A stretch of DNA of 64,000 bases, taken from the NCBI GenBank assembly GCA_017163975.1, contig JAFFSR010000220.1:18184001-18248000 (forward strand). Reading direction: 5' to 3'. Under the pieces are notes generated by a model that ran no database searches, had not been told where the DNA came from, and saw only the letters and a program-made list of their open reading frames with translations. This document shows, piece after piece, positions 11,112 through 23,769 of this stretch (positions within the stretch are counted from its first letter, which is position 1; every line of letters starts with the position of its first letter). The DNA is from Anastatus disparis (taxonomy: Eukaryota; Arthropoda; Insecta; Hymenoptera; Eupelmidae). Position numbers and translations under genes: made by a program.

Positions 11112-13869
11112 ATGGCACGCTACTTGTTGATCGCTTTCTTCATCACAATTGCCTTCTGCGTTATGCAGGTTTGTTAATTTCTTTTTTTTTTTGGCTTTTA
11201 TAAATAATGGATAGTTTTTTAATTATAATTTTAAAATATTTTTTAATGGAATTTTTGGTAAGGGATGTAAAATGGGTCGTTCCTCGGTGATGTTTTGATA
11301 ATTTGTGGTCGTTGCGAAACTACTTTGACGAAAGTCACATGTTTATTCATTAATGAATTTTTTTTTCTCTTACCAAACTTTCTTAAGTAATTTATCACTC
11401 TTTTTCAAATAATTCAACTCACTGAATAATATTTTAACTATATACAAAAATTTTTTTATTTGTTTTCGGTCGTGATTTTAAAGATTAATTTATAACGTTT
11501 CAATCTAACTGCTCTTAATTCATTTAAATATTATAATTATACGTGTTGTAAATATTATAACGGTAACGTATTATAACTTCATTAGAAATTTATCATTCTA
11601 TTTAAGTGTGTGATTTATATACATTACGTTTACTACATTATCCTAATTACATAAATTTTAATAAAATTAACTTATTATTTTCAAAGGCTAACTTTTTTTG
11701 CGTTCAAATTGTATCTTATTTTTTAATTTTCAAAAACAAATATTATTTTAAGTAACTTAATATTTGAATATTTTAAATATCGTTTTTATTCAAACATCTT
11801 AAACAATTTTCCACATTTTTATTTAATTTAATCAGAATAACCATAATAAAAATTTTTAATATAATTTAATTTCATTTCATCAAATTCAAAAAGGTAATCA
11901 GAATTTTAAAAAATTAAAAATCCGTGCAAAAAAGAAGTAAATAAAATCTATAACAAAATCATCGTATTTACGTAGTATAAAGCAAGTGAATGAGAAAAAT
12001 AAAGTTAAATCTGAAATAAATAAATACGTAATTATCGAGCGATATCAAGGACAATGGAGGCATTGTTCTTTGAAAGATCAATATTTCTTTAAACTACAAT
12101 GATTTATTTGCGTTGCATGTACCGTTACAATTCTGTTATTGAAGTTGAATGAATTTTAAATTCCTCGATTGATACTAGTTTGATTAATTTTGTTTTTGTG
12201 ATTGCTAAACGCGAACGAAATTTTTCTTTCAATATTTACATGTATGTATATTAACTTATAAATTAATATAAGTTGTTATGAGTTAATATGTAAACGGATA
12301 ACAAATAATATAAAAAAAATTTTTTGCTCTTATTTTGTAGAATAAAAATTTTTAAGTCCTATAAGATAAATTTTATTTATAAGTAATAAACTGCAACATA
12401 GTATAAAATCAATTTCTAATTTTAGAATTGTATGGCATTTATTTTTTTTGTAAAAGACATTGATAATTTTGAAAATTCATTCTGTTGATCTTAATTTACA
12501 AGGAAACGTATGCAAATAAGTTGTTTATAATCCTTTGTTCAGCTCGTTATTACTGGCATTAATCAGTTGATTATATGTTTAGTTATACATTTTGAAATAC
12601 AAGTAGCTGATCATATCACTTTTTTAAAGATGCGCGTTATATAATTTTTGTTGAGCAATCAATTATCGTCAAGAACAAATTTTTTTATATGTAATTATGA
12701 ATATTAATTAAAGTTTTTTTAAAAAAATTATAAAATATAATTTTTAATTCATGCAGATAATAAAATTAATTTAGTAGAAAATGAAAATATGAGAAATTTA
12801 ACATTTTTAAACTTATTTTTTATAGAAATGTGACTTGAAATAAAATATTAAATTAAAATAATTTTTAATTTAAAATAATTATACAAATATTTTATGAAAA
12901 TTTTTAAAAAATTGATTGGAATTAGGATTATAATCTCTTTAAGATTTTTTAAACAATTTTTTCTAAAATATAATTTATTAAATTACAAGGAATCAAATAA
13001 AATTAAAATATTTTTTAAAATAATTCATCATGTAAAATGATAACTAATAATAACAGATCATTTGTAAAATTTAAAAGCAAACAGTGTAAAAAAATCTTTA
13101 ATCAAACATTTTTAAATATATTTGAATATTACTTATTTCTCTTTTCCAATGTTATGGAAACTCGGTTAAAAAACAAATGTGTGCAACTGATACGTTAACA
13201 TGTGATTTCCTCATATTACATTTCAAAAACATAAAAGAATTTAAATTTATAATTTTTTATTATTAGTTACAAATGACAAAATATAAATTCTAATTAGAAA
13301 TAAAATGACTCATTAAAATTATTTTTATTTTTAATAAAACGATTACGTTGGATGATTTTTTTTTCAAAATCGTCAAACCGCAAATTTCTTTTAAGACAAA
13401 CGAGAACTTCGTAATTGCTGATGTAACATTTTATTAATTATGAAAACTTTTTTACGAAACCTTTTGGGTATTTTTTTTTTGCAAGTTATTAAAAGAAACA
13501 AAAAAATTATTTTTGCTATTTAAAAAAATTGTTTATTTTTGAAAAAATCTAAAAGACAATCATTTTTCAAATAATATAAAAAAAATATTCAATCTGTTTT
13601 CAATAATAAAATTAAACTTTGCTCTCTTTTTTTCTCCATAGGCATATTCCGTCCCAGTAGACGAGCCAACAACACCAAATTCCATTGAGGAAGCATTGAA
13701 GAACGCTGGCGAAAGTATTAGCAAGGCATTCAACGATGCCAAGCCAAAACTCGACGAGCTGCTAGTTAAAGGCCAAGAATTCTTCGATACCGTTGGCAAG
13801 AAGATCACCGAGGAGGCTAGCAAAATGATTCCAAAGTCCGATGAGAAGCCAGCCGCTGCTGGAGCATAA
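11112..13869 (+). CDS. Small secreted helical protein, two exons (94 aa)
   Basis: Exon 1 (11112-11168) encodes a 19-residue signal peptide (LLIAFFITIAFCVMQ). A phase-0 GT-AG intron of 2,473 bp follows, with a clear pyrimidine-rich acceptor ending at 13641. Exon 2 (13642-13869) encodes 75 residues, starting AYSVPVDEP. The mature protein is highly charged with repeated Lys/Glu and heptad-like hydrophobics (EEALKNAGESISKAFNDA, then LDELLVKGQEFFDTVGKKI), predicting two or three amphipathic helices. There is no Cys in the mature part. Exon 2 has much higher GC than the flanks, suggesting good expression. AATAAA is at 14244-14249. The pattern resembles a shortened apolipophorin-III-like or other haemolymph helical protein, and an apolipophorin-III-like gene lies 8 kb downstream; homology between them is inference. 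Confidence 0.8.
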
Positions 13870-14243
13870 ATTTCTTAAACGTTTCCATTTCTCAAGCATA
13901 TACTCGTTATTTTAATTATTTTTTTTTCTCCTAACACGTGCACATTTGTAATACGATAAACTTCTTGTCTCTTATGTTTTTTTTTTCTTCTGTGAATGTA
14001 TCGCTCGAACGATGTAGATAATTTAATACTCGTGAAAGTGAAGACGCAAGCGTTTTCATTACAAAATTACATGTATAGTCGCGTTGCTTGTCTCGTTTCT
14101 TTTATTATTTGATTTGCTGTTTCGATTCTTATTTCTTTTATTTTTCAAACGAATTCACGAGTATTTTTGTTTTTGTACTTTTTTATACTTTTAGACTGCA
14201 TACAAATGATTTTTTCAAAGTTTGACTGTATAATGAAAAATTG

Positions 14244-14249
14244 AATAAA
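14244..14249 (+). terminator. Polyadenylation signal AATAAA
   Basis: Canonical signal 375 bp after the stop codon of the 94-aa secreted protein gene. The intervening sequence is richer in GC than the intergenic background, as expected of a 3'UTR. Confidence 0.5.
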
Positions 14250-16772
14250 AAATCAAACCTTTATAAAACAATGTGTATTTTAATTTGTTGATTTTTTTCA
14301 AAATCCTAAATATAATTATATTATATATTAATAAAAAATATGTATATTATATAATAAATATATTTTTGAAATGAAATAAACACCATAGAATTTAAATTAC
14401 GTAAAGAAAATATGTATCTGGAGTGTTTTTTGTCTCTTCGAGAGATTAGACAGTCAGAGTCGTATATCAAGGCTTTACGGCTGACCGATAGATAAAGGAT
14501 GCGGTTCAAAGTTCTAACAGATATGTATTGGTAACACGAGAATGCACTTAGGCTTGCATAAGTGGCCTAATCGAGATAAATTTTTCTTAAAAGTTTTTCC
14601 TCTTATCTTCAAGGTTATTTTAAAAAGCTTTTCTTTTCCTTTTTTTGGATACAGTTAAAAACTATTGAGCGATAAGATGAGAGATAATTTTATTTTTTAT
14701 TTTTGTGGGAGTGCTACATTTTTTAACTATTACAAATTTAAAAAATAAAATTGTTGATTTTAATATTTTACTAAAATCTATAAAATTATTACTGATTGAC
14801 AATAAAAGTTTATAAAATTTTAATTTTTGAATTATAATGATTAAACATCAACAAAAATTTGATGATTTACAAATGTATAAAATAGAATAAGATACCATGA
14901 GTCACAAAGGGTAAGATATCGAAAGGTTTACTTTTATTAAAACTTTTAGTTATTTAATAATGAAAATACATTCTATTAATCATAAAATATTAATATTTTT
15001 TAAATTCAATCGATTCAGTTGTAATGTCAGAGTATTAATGTTTTAAAAGAAGTAATTTAAAAGAAAATTTTCTCCAAAAATGAATATAGTTATTTTTTTA
15101 ATGTAAAAATATTCTTAAAATAGTCACAAAAAATATTTGAAAAAATCACTTTCTTTGCTAAGTGCACTTATATTATAATTTTAAATTATTTTAAAAAAAT
15201 GTTATTAAATTATCAAGATTATACTTATATCATTTTACGTATTATGCGCTAAAAAAATTGTACAGACATGATTTCTATACTGTCTAAATAGGCTAGTACA
15301 TAGACTCTTTATACAACAAGTAGTCATTAAATATACTAAATTATTTAAACATTTTATGCAGTTTTGCAGTTGCAGTGTACTTGTAACTTATAAACCAGAT
15401 CAGCAACGTTAACTCGTTTCGTTTCGTTGACCAGACCAGATCGTTATGGTAATAAGATCATTTATATTACCAACAGGTGGCGTTACTATGCTACAATGGG
15501 GATAAATGCGGCAAAATTTCAACAGTTCTTAAACTTAAAACTAATTTTAAATAAAAACGTTGAGGTATATATTTTTTTAAAGTTATTGAAAATTGAGGAA
15601 AAGCGTTGAATGACATATCGATAAAGTTTACGTACTTGATATATCATTCTAATGATTTTTCTTGAGTTATGGTCTTGTAAATTTAAATCAAATTTTTTAA
15701 TTATTAACAATGAAGTAGAATATTTTGCAATACGGTGAAAAGTTTGTAATTTGTCTATACATATTTCTCTCATTGAAAATTATTTATTTCTCATAAAATT
15801 TTTTTATTATTTTATGAAATGAGACATATGTTGACAATGAGCAATTGATATTTTTTTAGTTACACACAATGAGTATCAGATATACATTTAACTTTGTATA
15901 CTTTACGTGTGCTACATAAACAAAAGATTTTCTATATCTTGAAGCAACTCGACTACATAAAGAGATTTCAATACTGAAACAAATTTCTCGCAAACTTAAC
16001 AGATATTTATCATCATGCATTCATTTTCCTTTTTGATTATTCACAATTCCTTCCATCGAATCACAATTATTGACATATAAACCAGCTGATGGTAAATTGT
16101 TATTCAAATTACTTGATTTAATATGAGAGAACGGAAAATATGTGACGACTAAGCATGTTAAAAATCAAAACGGTTTACGTTTATGATATATTGCATTAAT
16201 TCTTATTGAATGAAAGCCATTTACATTATTAAAATAAATTTAACGCTATATCTTGGCTTATGACCATTTTAAATGGGTAGATCTATATCAGGGCACTTTC
16301 GATTAATTTTACAAAAATTGTAAAAAAAATAAAATAAAATTGTATGGAATCATATCAGAATAACAACAATTTAATATGCTACATCTCCGTAAAACGAAAT
16401 CAAAAAAATTTTCAACAAATAATTTCAATTATGAAAAAAATCAATGCAGATGAGCTATTCATTTTTTTATATAAATAAGTTTCATTTTTTCAAGCCATGA
16501 GTATATTAAAATTCGCGTTTAAATTGTAATATAAGCTTGATATTGCTTAATAATTTTTCTTACTTTCCTTATGCAATCTAAAATCGCAAACTTTTTTTAT
16601 AAACTCCAGCCATCATAATTATTATTCATTCAGACCACCAGATAAGTTTATACTTTTATTTTGAATTCTTAAATTTACACAACATTAGATACAATTTAAT
16701 GAACATTATACAATACTAAATTAATCATTTTATCAGCTATGAAAAAATTATATATGTTTAGTGCAGAATAAT

Positions 16773-16798
16773 CATAATATTATATATATAATATTATG
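16773..16798. repeat. Perfect 26-bp AT palindrome
   Basis: CATAATATTATAT at 16773-16785 is followed without a spacer by its exact reverse complement. It may simply reflect AT-rich sequence. Confidence 0.7.
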
Positions 16799-18040
16799 AA
16801 ATTTTAATTGAATTTAGTTTATGTTTCTCTTTGGTTTTAAAAAATTTTTTTTTCTCATATTTAGAAATTTCCTGTGTATTCTACATTGTTTATTTTACAT
16901 GATTCGTCTGTTCTTTGAAATGCATTCAAATTTAGTTATTAATAAAATAAAAATTATGAATAAAATTCTATGCATCTTTTATTGTTTTTTTTTTCTTTCA
17001 ATTTGTAAGAAAAGAGCGCTGTATTTGTGTCTCGAAATTTCTTTTATTTTTAGAATGTATTTATACATCTATAGTCGTATTTTCTTAAATTATGAGCAAT
17101 TCCATTCGAATTTAAAGATTTTTTAAAATGGCGTTTGTTTTATAATAAACTAAATATTCTCGAAAAACTTGAACATTTTTAATATTTTTCCAATGATATT
17201 ATTCCAATAATAAACGCAACTTTTTTTTATAATTTTATGTAAGAAAAAATATCCTGAATCCAATACAAAATCCGATATCCAAATGCAATGTACTCTCCAT
17301 TTTAGTTTAATGTCATAATATTAAATAGACGGACTGAGTTACCTTTTTTTAAATAGCTTTACAGAATGATAATCTTGTTCAACAGGTTCCTGAAATAAAC
17401 TTCATTTTTTTTTAAATTCACTCAAAATGGCATCATTCAACACTGATCCAATGGACCAATAAATAACGTAACGTTATTATCTTAATTACTTTTTTTATTA
17501 ATTCTAGAAATCATTTTGCGAACTGAGAAATCAATGTTTTATCAAGAGAACATATCGAATATACACTCAACATTGTAGCTAATGGCAGCAATGTCAAATA
17601 GATAAGTAAATTTATATATTTACTATTAAAATTTGCAAACATTTCTACAGAGATCCATCGAAAAATTTTATTTAAGCAGGCGATTTTGCATATAAAACTA
17701 TTTTTTTAAATTCTTACATAATTTTTTTTTTTCTTTAATGAAGATTAACCGAATATTTCGTGTAATTTTTTCGCAAGAGATATTATTTTACACATAAGTT
17801 AATATCTTGCTTCTTTGATTAATTTTAACGAGGAAAGACAGACATGTACACGTTAAAATTATTGTTATCATTATTTAAAATTGTTTGATATTATTTATTA
17901 TAAAATCAACGAAAAACTACGGTTACAAAATAATTGAATAATTAATTAAATAGAATTCATAATTAATTTGTAAAAAAAATAAAGAATTGTATATACTTAA
18001 TTCATCACATTTTCCATATTCATGTAGATATTTTATTTTT

Positions 18041-18226
18041 AACGTCGCTGTACTTCAGCTATCATTGCGATGCTAATTAGCGACGGAGATCGTCAGTGCG
18101 TTTGTGAACATAGCACATGTAACGAACAGTGGTGCTTGTATCAATTGGCTGAGACCGGGAATCGAACTCACGAGCCCTCAGGTTAAGAGTCCATCGCTTT
18201 ACCGAGTGAGCCACTGAAGACCTCGA
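18041..18226 (-). mobile_element. tRNA-derived SINE, copy 3
   Basis: Minus-strand head with TGGCTCACTCGG and GTTCGATTCCC boxes, and the shared body with AGCACATGTAACG (plus strand). The terminal hairpin CGTCGCT/AGCGACG is perfect. This copy preserves the family structure well. Confidence 0.85.
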
Positions 18227-20270
18227 CATCTCGAATTCGTAATGCAGAATATATTTTTTTTGTTACATAAAAAGTTTTTAATTGAGGATCAGCTTGTAAT
18301 CACTTTGAATCAAGTAGATTTTTAATATATTGTTTTATCAGCTACGAATTAATGTACTTTATTAGTAAACTAATAATTATTGAAAATAAATATAATTCTT
18401 AAATTTTGGTAAAACGCTACTAATTTACATTTAATAATTATTAAATACATGTTTTTCATACTTATATTCAAAATGAAAAAATTAGATCAAGAAAATGTTC
18501 TTCTTATTTTTATAATTTTATAAATGACATGATAAGATCAAAGTACTAATATTCATACTATAAAGGTCATTGTTTTTTAATACTTTGTACCTCCTTGTGC
18601 TTATAAAATTGATTTTTAAAATTTATAACGTTACGAGATGTTTAAAAGTGTTTATTAATGTTATTATATATTTTCATTTCATTTACATATATAATTTTTA
18701 TCCATCCTAAAAATTATTTTATTTGAGAAGTAATATCTTATTCAACAATTAAAATTTTATATATAATTTACGATATAATCGAAAAAAGTCGTATGATATT
18801 ATGCAAAATCATGATATTTAGCGTAACTAAAAGGGAGATAAATCATAGCTCGTATTCAAAGGAAAAGATACGACAAAATAAATTTAACCTTTTCAAACAT
18901 CTTTAATTGATAAATTTGGCTAAATAAGATGAACTTCATTGACCTTTACATTGACTCTGATGATTTACTCTTTAAATTATGTAAAATAAAATCTTCGCTT
19001 TTCATAAACTTTAAAATAATATTTATTTACAATCTCAAATAAAACTAAAGTTTCTTATTAGAAAAAAATTTAAATCATTATAATTTAATGTAAAATAACT
19101 TTTTTAAAGATTTTAATAAAGTTAACATCTTAGTATAATTCATGTATAAATTGCTTCATCTTAAATTTATTTTATCAGTGAAAAAAATTTCCGCTATCAA
19201 CCATTCGAGAGTCTAATATACGTAAATTAATTTAAAATCCAAACAATTCAGTAATATATTATCTCTGCTTATGTTGCATAATAAAAATAATAACAAAATT
19301 GCACCAAGTCGAATAAATTTGAATTTCGTTTTTCTTTCTTATTAATATGATTGTAATTTTAATTTTCAAAGTCCATTGTTGATGTTTAATTTTTTTAATT
19401 TTGAAAAAATAAAATTAATTTCAATTGATTAAATAATTATTTATCAATTACGAAAATCTTGTATTATTTAACTTTTTCAGAAATAAAACATTTACAACGA
19501 TAGCTAGAAAACAGTATTTTTTACTTGTTCTTTGTTTTAGAGTTGCAATGAAATTATAGTTAAATCATGCTCTTTTAATTTTTAATATTGAAATCACAAA
19601 TACTTTTATATAAAAGTATGCAACTAATATTGAAATTTACTTCGCAATTTTCCAAAAAAAAATAATTTTCAAGTCGTAATTTTTATTTTTAAAGCTTCCA
19701 CGTACTTCTCAACTATTATGCCATGTCCACATATACACAGCATGTATACTTTTGCACTTCCAAGAGCTCAATTTAAAATTTATTTTCATCTCTGTAATAA
19801 GCCGTGTTTATTTTCCTATTGAATAAAAATTTGCGTTTCTTTATTAGCAATAACATAGGAAATCTTTGGTGATAAACGTTTTTTATTAGCGTTTATTAAG
19901 ATTATAACTTTGTTTTTAAATGTAAAATTTTGTAATGAAGTATTCACGTGAACGTGTTTACATCTATGTATTATTTCACGGTCTAAAAATCGTGAAAGAT
20001 AATAGTTTTACCAAAACATGCGTGAACGTTGATTATAGTTTTATAAAATATATAAAAAACATTAGTTTAGAATTTGTTTTTAGATTTAGATTTAGATCAT
20101 TTTTAGATGATTAATTTTACATAATTTTTTATTTATCAAGTTCATCTAAAATTATGATATTTATATAAAAATAAGCAACGATGATAAAAGAATTTATGTT
20201 TAATGAGTATACACAATAAAAAATGTATAATTCATCATAATATTTCTTTTTTGAAATTTTTCTGGTAAAA

Positions 20271-20316
20271 TTTTACACAAAAATATGTAAAATTACCATA
20301 AAGTTTTTGTGTAAAA
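20271..20316. repeat. Hairpin with 13-bp perfect arms
   Basis: TTTTACACAAAAA at 20271-20283 pairs exactly with TTTTTGTGTAAAA at 20304-20316 across a 20-base loop. It could be a relic of a foldback element. Confidence 0.6.
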
Positions 20317-21971
20317 TTTAACAACAAAAAAATTTACGTTTCACTTAAAATTATTTTATAATTCTAACACGAAAGTGTGAATATAAAAATTTTTACAATA
20401 TTTAAAATGTTGTTGATTTTTATTAATTAAAAATTCATTTAACAAGAATGAAAAGATTATGCAAAACCAATTAAAATTACATTGGTATTAATGGTCAAAG
20501 TTACATGTTTTAGAATATGCGACTGATAGCCAGTATCTATCATCCCCCTCGAAATAACATATATCGTAAACGTGATTCGTATTGCCACTTTATACGATCT
20601 ATTTAAAGGTTAACAACCTAATAAAAACGTTTGTGTAATGAAAATTTCCTACTTTGACTTGTACGGTTTTATTGTTCTATTGTGAATTTAAATTTTATAA
20701 GAAAAACTGTATGTTAAGAAATAAATTTAGTAAAAATTTATAAAATTCTTATTTTATGCTTTCATTCTTTTATTGAAAATTAGTAAATTCTATCGATTAA
20801 TTTTTAATTATGATTTTAAAAATAATGTTTAATAAATTAATAGTATTAAAATTTTTTAACTAAAAAATTATTAATGTCAATTCTAATTGCACAAAATCAA
20901 TTGGACATGCATTAATTATTTTGACATGCAATTAAATATTGCATTTAAATTTATAAAAAGGGATCGAGAAAAAAAAATGAAAATTTTATCAAAGACAAAA
21001 AAAATTTATAAAAAAACACCTAAACTGTAAAATTGATAAATTATCATAATCTAGCCTCAGTTTGTATTAAAATAAAATAAATATTTGTCATATATATCAA
21101 TTACATCAGATATACAAAAGAAACAATAAATAACAGTTTCAAAATTGTGTAATATTAATTTTTTAACCATTAAAATCTGTCATAATCATAAAGGTTTAAT
21201 TGTTGAATAACAATAATGAGTCATCATTTTAAATTTTTCATTAAATAACCACGTTATACATCTACTTTATTTCAAATGAAAAATTTAATAATAATTACAT
21301 TATGTTAACAAACAAGTGCGAATTTAGCAACAATATATTTTTTGTTCTTAGTTTACAAAACAAGGTTATTAAGATTAGTCTATTTGTTTAATTAATTTAA
21401 ATTTTTGTTTAAGTTCAGTCATCAATTTTTAATTAAGTAATAAAAAAAAAATTGAAAAACAAGAAGAAGAAAAAGTAATGGTAAATCAAAAATAACATAA
21501 TATTTTTCAATGCTCAATATCACCATCTAATAATAAATATTTTATGAAATATTTCAATTTTCGCAGGTTAAAAACTAATCCAATAAAATTTAAAATTATA
21601 AAAACGAAAACAAAAAGTAAAAAATTAAATAATCGTAATATCGACCAAAAAATCATCAAATATATACGCCACTGCCACCATCGAGTATAATCTAAAGCAT
21701 ATCTGTAAAGCATATCGTATATCCATTAGAAAAAACTCAAAAGAAAGAAATTTAAAGAATTTTTTTCTTTCTATTCGTTATCAAGGGGTTGTCTAGTATA
21801 CACAAAAGCATAGCTTTCAATAGTAAAGGAAAAGAGAGAGAGAGAAAAAAAAGAAGATCAGAAATCTTTCTTTCACTTAAAAACTGGAAACTAGAGATAA
21901 ACAGGCACTTTGCCCCCGAGGAGTTAGTATAAATAATGTAACGATAACGTCTTCGTGTCTTTCATGTGCCC

Positions 21972-22009
21972 TATAAATTGAGACTACACGGAGCGTAGCT
22001 ACGTTAGTT
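21972..22009 (+). promoter_or_regulatory. Core promoter of the apolipophorin-III-like gene
   Basis: TATAAA at 21972-21977 lies about 32 bp before an initiator-like TTAGTT at 22004-22009, which is standard spacing. The ATG at 22091 is about 85 bp further. A second TATAAATA lies at 21928-21935. Confidence 0.55.
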
Positions 22010-22090
22010 CAAAATCTTCCTCTAACAGAGTCGCATCGTAGTGAAAAATATCTATTTCTTTGAAAAGAAAAAACAAATCTTTTTTTCAAA

Positions 22091-23645
22091 ATGAAGTGCA
22101 TCGTATTTTTGACGTTAGTGGCTTATGCTTTGGCAGCACCAAAAGAAGAACAAGTACAGCCAAATCAACCATTGGTCTTGTCCGAATTCATAAGCAACGC
22201 TCAAAAAAATATCAACGAACTTGCTGCCAGTATTAAAAATCAGCTTAACATTCCTGATCAAGAAACTGTCGTCAATACTCTTAAGGATCAAAGTACAACT
22301 TTCGTACAGAACGTACAGAGTTATATCAACACCGTATCTGAGGAGGTAATTTAAAAAATTTTTTTTATTTTTAACTTTATTTAATATTTAAATATTCATT
22401 TGTTTACTTTCGTATGTTATTTTTTATTATTATTATCTTATAAATCGCATGAAAAAAAATTCGAATTATACGTATGCTTTTGATATTATTTTTTTTTTAA
22501 CAATAGCCGCGTAGATTTTACAAATGTGCGTCAAATTACACATAACAACGCTATTTGCATTGTTTTGTTTTAATTAGCAGCTTCCGTTGTCAAAGTTAAC
22601 ACACGCCGAGTGATTTCGACGCTTTGATATCTTAATTTTTGACGCGAAACTATTATTTTAATGTTTATTTTCATAGGAAATTTCGTTAAATTATTTTTAA
22701 ACAAAGGATAACTCGTGCTTCGTTTGAAAAATTTGAATGAAACGACTTGCTTGTAATGATTATTAAATTCTACTTGTTATGTTATTATTTCGAACTATTG
22801 TTTACATTATTCAAATATTTTAAATCGTATGTTTGTAAATCTTATATAGTTAATTTATTTACATAACTTTCATAGGCTTAATTAGAATTTAATTGTAGTT
22901 TTATTTTAAAAATGGCAAAATTTATGATTTAAAATGATTCAGTATTACATAAGAAAAAACATATAAGATTATTTATTGCAAAATATCGATTTCTTCATTT
23001 CGATAAACAACAAGTGTGGCACAAAAACCAAGCTACTTAATTTGATATAATATTAAAATTAAATACATAAAATATAATTATTGCATTAAAAATAAAAAAA
23101 TATTAACATCACTGCCTTTTATTTAAAAAAATTTTAATTCTGTATTCTATTTGATTTTAGTTAATATTATCATTTCGGTTTTTATCATCTTTATTACGTC
23201 ACGCCATTACCGACGAAGTAAATAATCGCCATTCGTTCAAAAACACATATAAAATCAGAAAAGTTGACCTTTAAAAACTAACGAAAAAATTTTTTTCTGT
23301 ATTTTACAGATCAAGGGCAAAACACCAGAACTCGAGAAGCTTTGGACCGACGTCAAGGGCAAATTGAACAAGGCCGTCGAAGACATAAACGCCCAGATAC
23401 CAAACGCCAAAGAATCAGCCGAGCAATTGCAGAAGCAATTCAACGAAGGTGTACAGACATTAGTCAAAGAATCCAACACGATCGCCGAAACATTCAAGCA
23501 AAATTCCGGACACGTCAAGGAAGAAATCGCCGGTTTCACCAAGAAAGCCGTAGACATCGCTGTCGAAGCCTCGCAAAATCTCAACGAGCAACTGAAGAAC
23601 GCAGCCAATCAAGCTGCCGCTGTTAATGCCGAGAAGAAGGACTAA
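22091..23645 (+). CDS. Apolipophorin-III-like haemolymph lipid-binding protein (196 aa)
   Basis: Exon 1 is 22091-22345 and exon 2 is 23310-23645, joined in phase 0 across a 964-bp GT-AG intron. The start at 22091 opens a signal peptide (MKCIVFLTLVAYALA, cleavage near AAP). The mature part, about 180 residues, lacks Cys and is a continuous series of amphipathic helices rich in Gln, Asn, Lys and Glu, for example FISNAQKNINELAASIKNQL and LEKLWTDVKGKLNKAVEDI. Length and composition fit insect apolipophorin-III, an exchangeable protein that binds lipophorin during lipid transport and also acts in immunity; that role is known for the family, not shown here. A TATA/initiator pair lies upstream and AATAAA at 23764-23769. 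The second exon is markedly GC-richer than its surroundings, consistent with high expression. A different helical secreted protein is the main alternative. Confidence 0.8.
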
Positions 23646-23763
23646 AATCTTACGATTGATCGATGCCTTTTATTATTTTTTTTAATGTGTATTGATGTTC
23701 TTGTCTTTTTATTGTAAATTTAAATGCAGTATGTCGAGTCTGTCTACATACGAGATGAAAGAG

Positions 23764-23769
23764 AATAAA
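23764..23769 (+). terminator. Polyadenylation signal AATAAA
   Basis: Canonical signal 119 bp after the stop codon of the apolipophorin-III-like gene. Confidence 0.65.

Larger units (their letters stand above)
14250..21900. other. Gene-poor AT-rich stretch with one SINE
   Basis: No supportable gene is visible in about 7.6 kb. Islands of higher GC at 14400-14580 and 15380-15510 show no splice-linked open frame on either strand. The stretch holds the third SINE (18041-18226), a 26-bp palindrome at 16773-16798 and a 13-bp hairpin at 20271-20316. Confidence 0.55.

Noticed and set aside
14400..14580. GC-richer island suspected to be an exon
   Set aside because: No open frame bounded by plausible splice sites on either strand; left as unexplained intergenic sequence.
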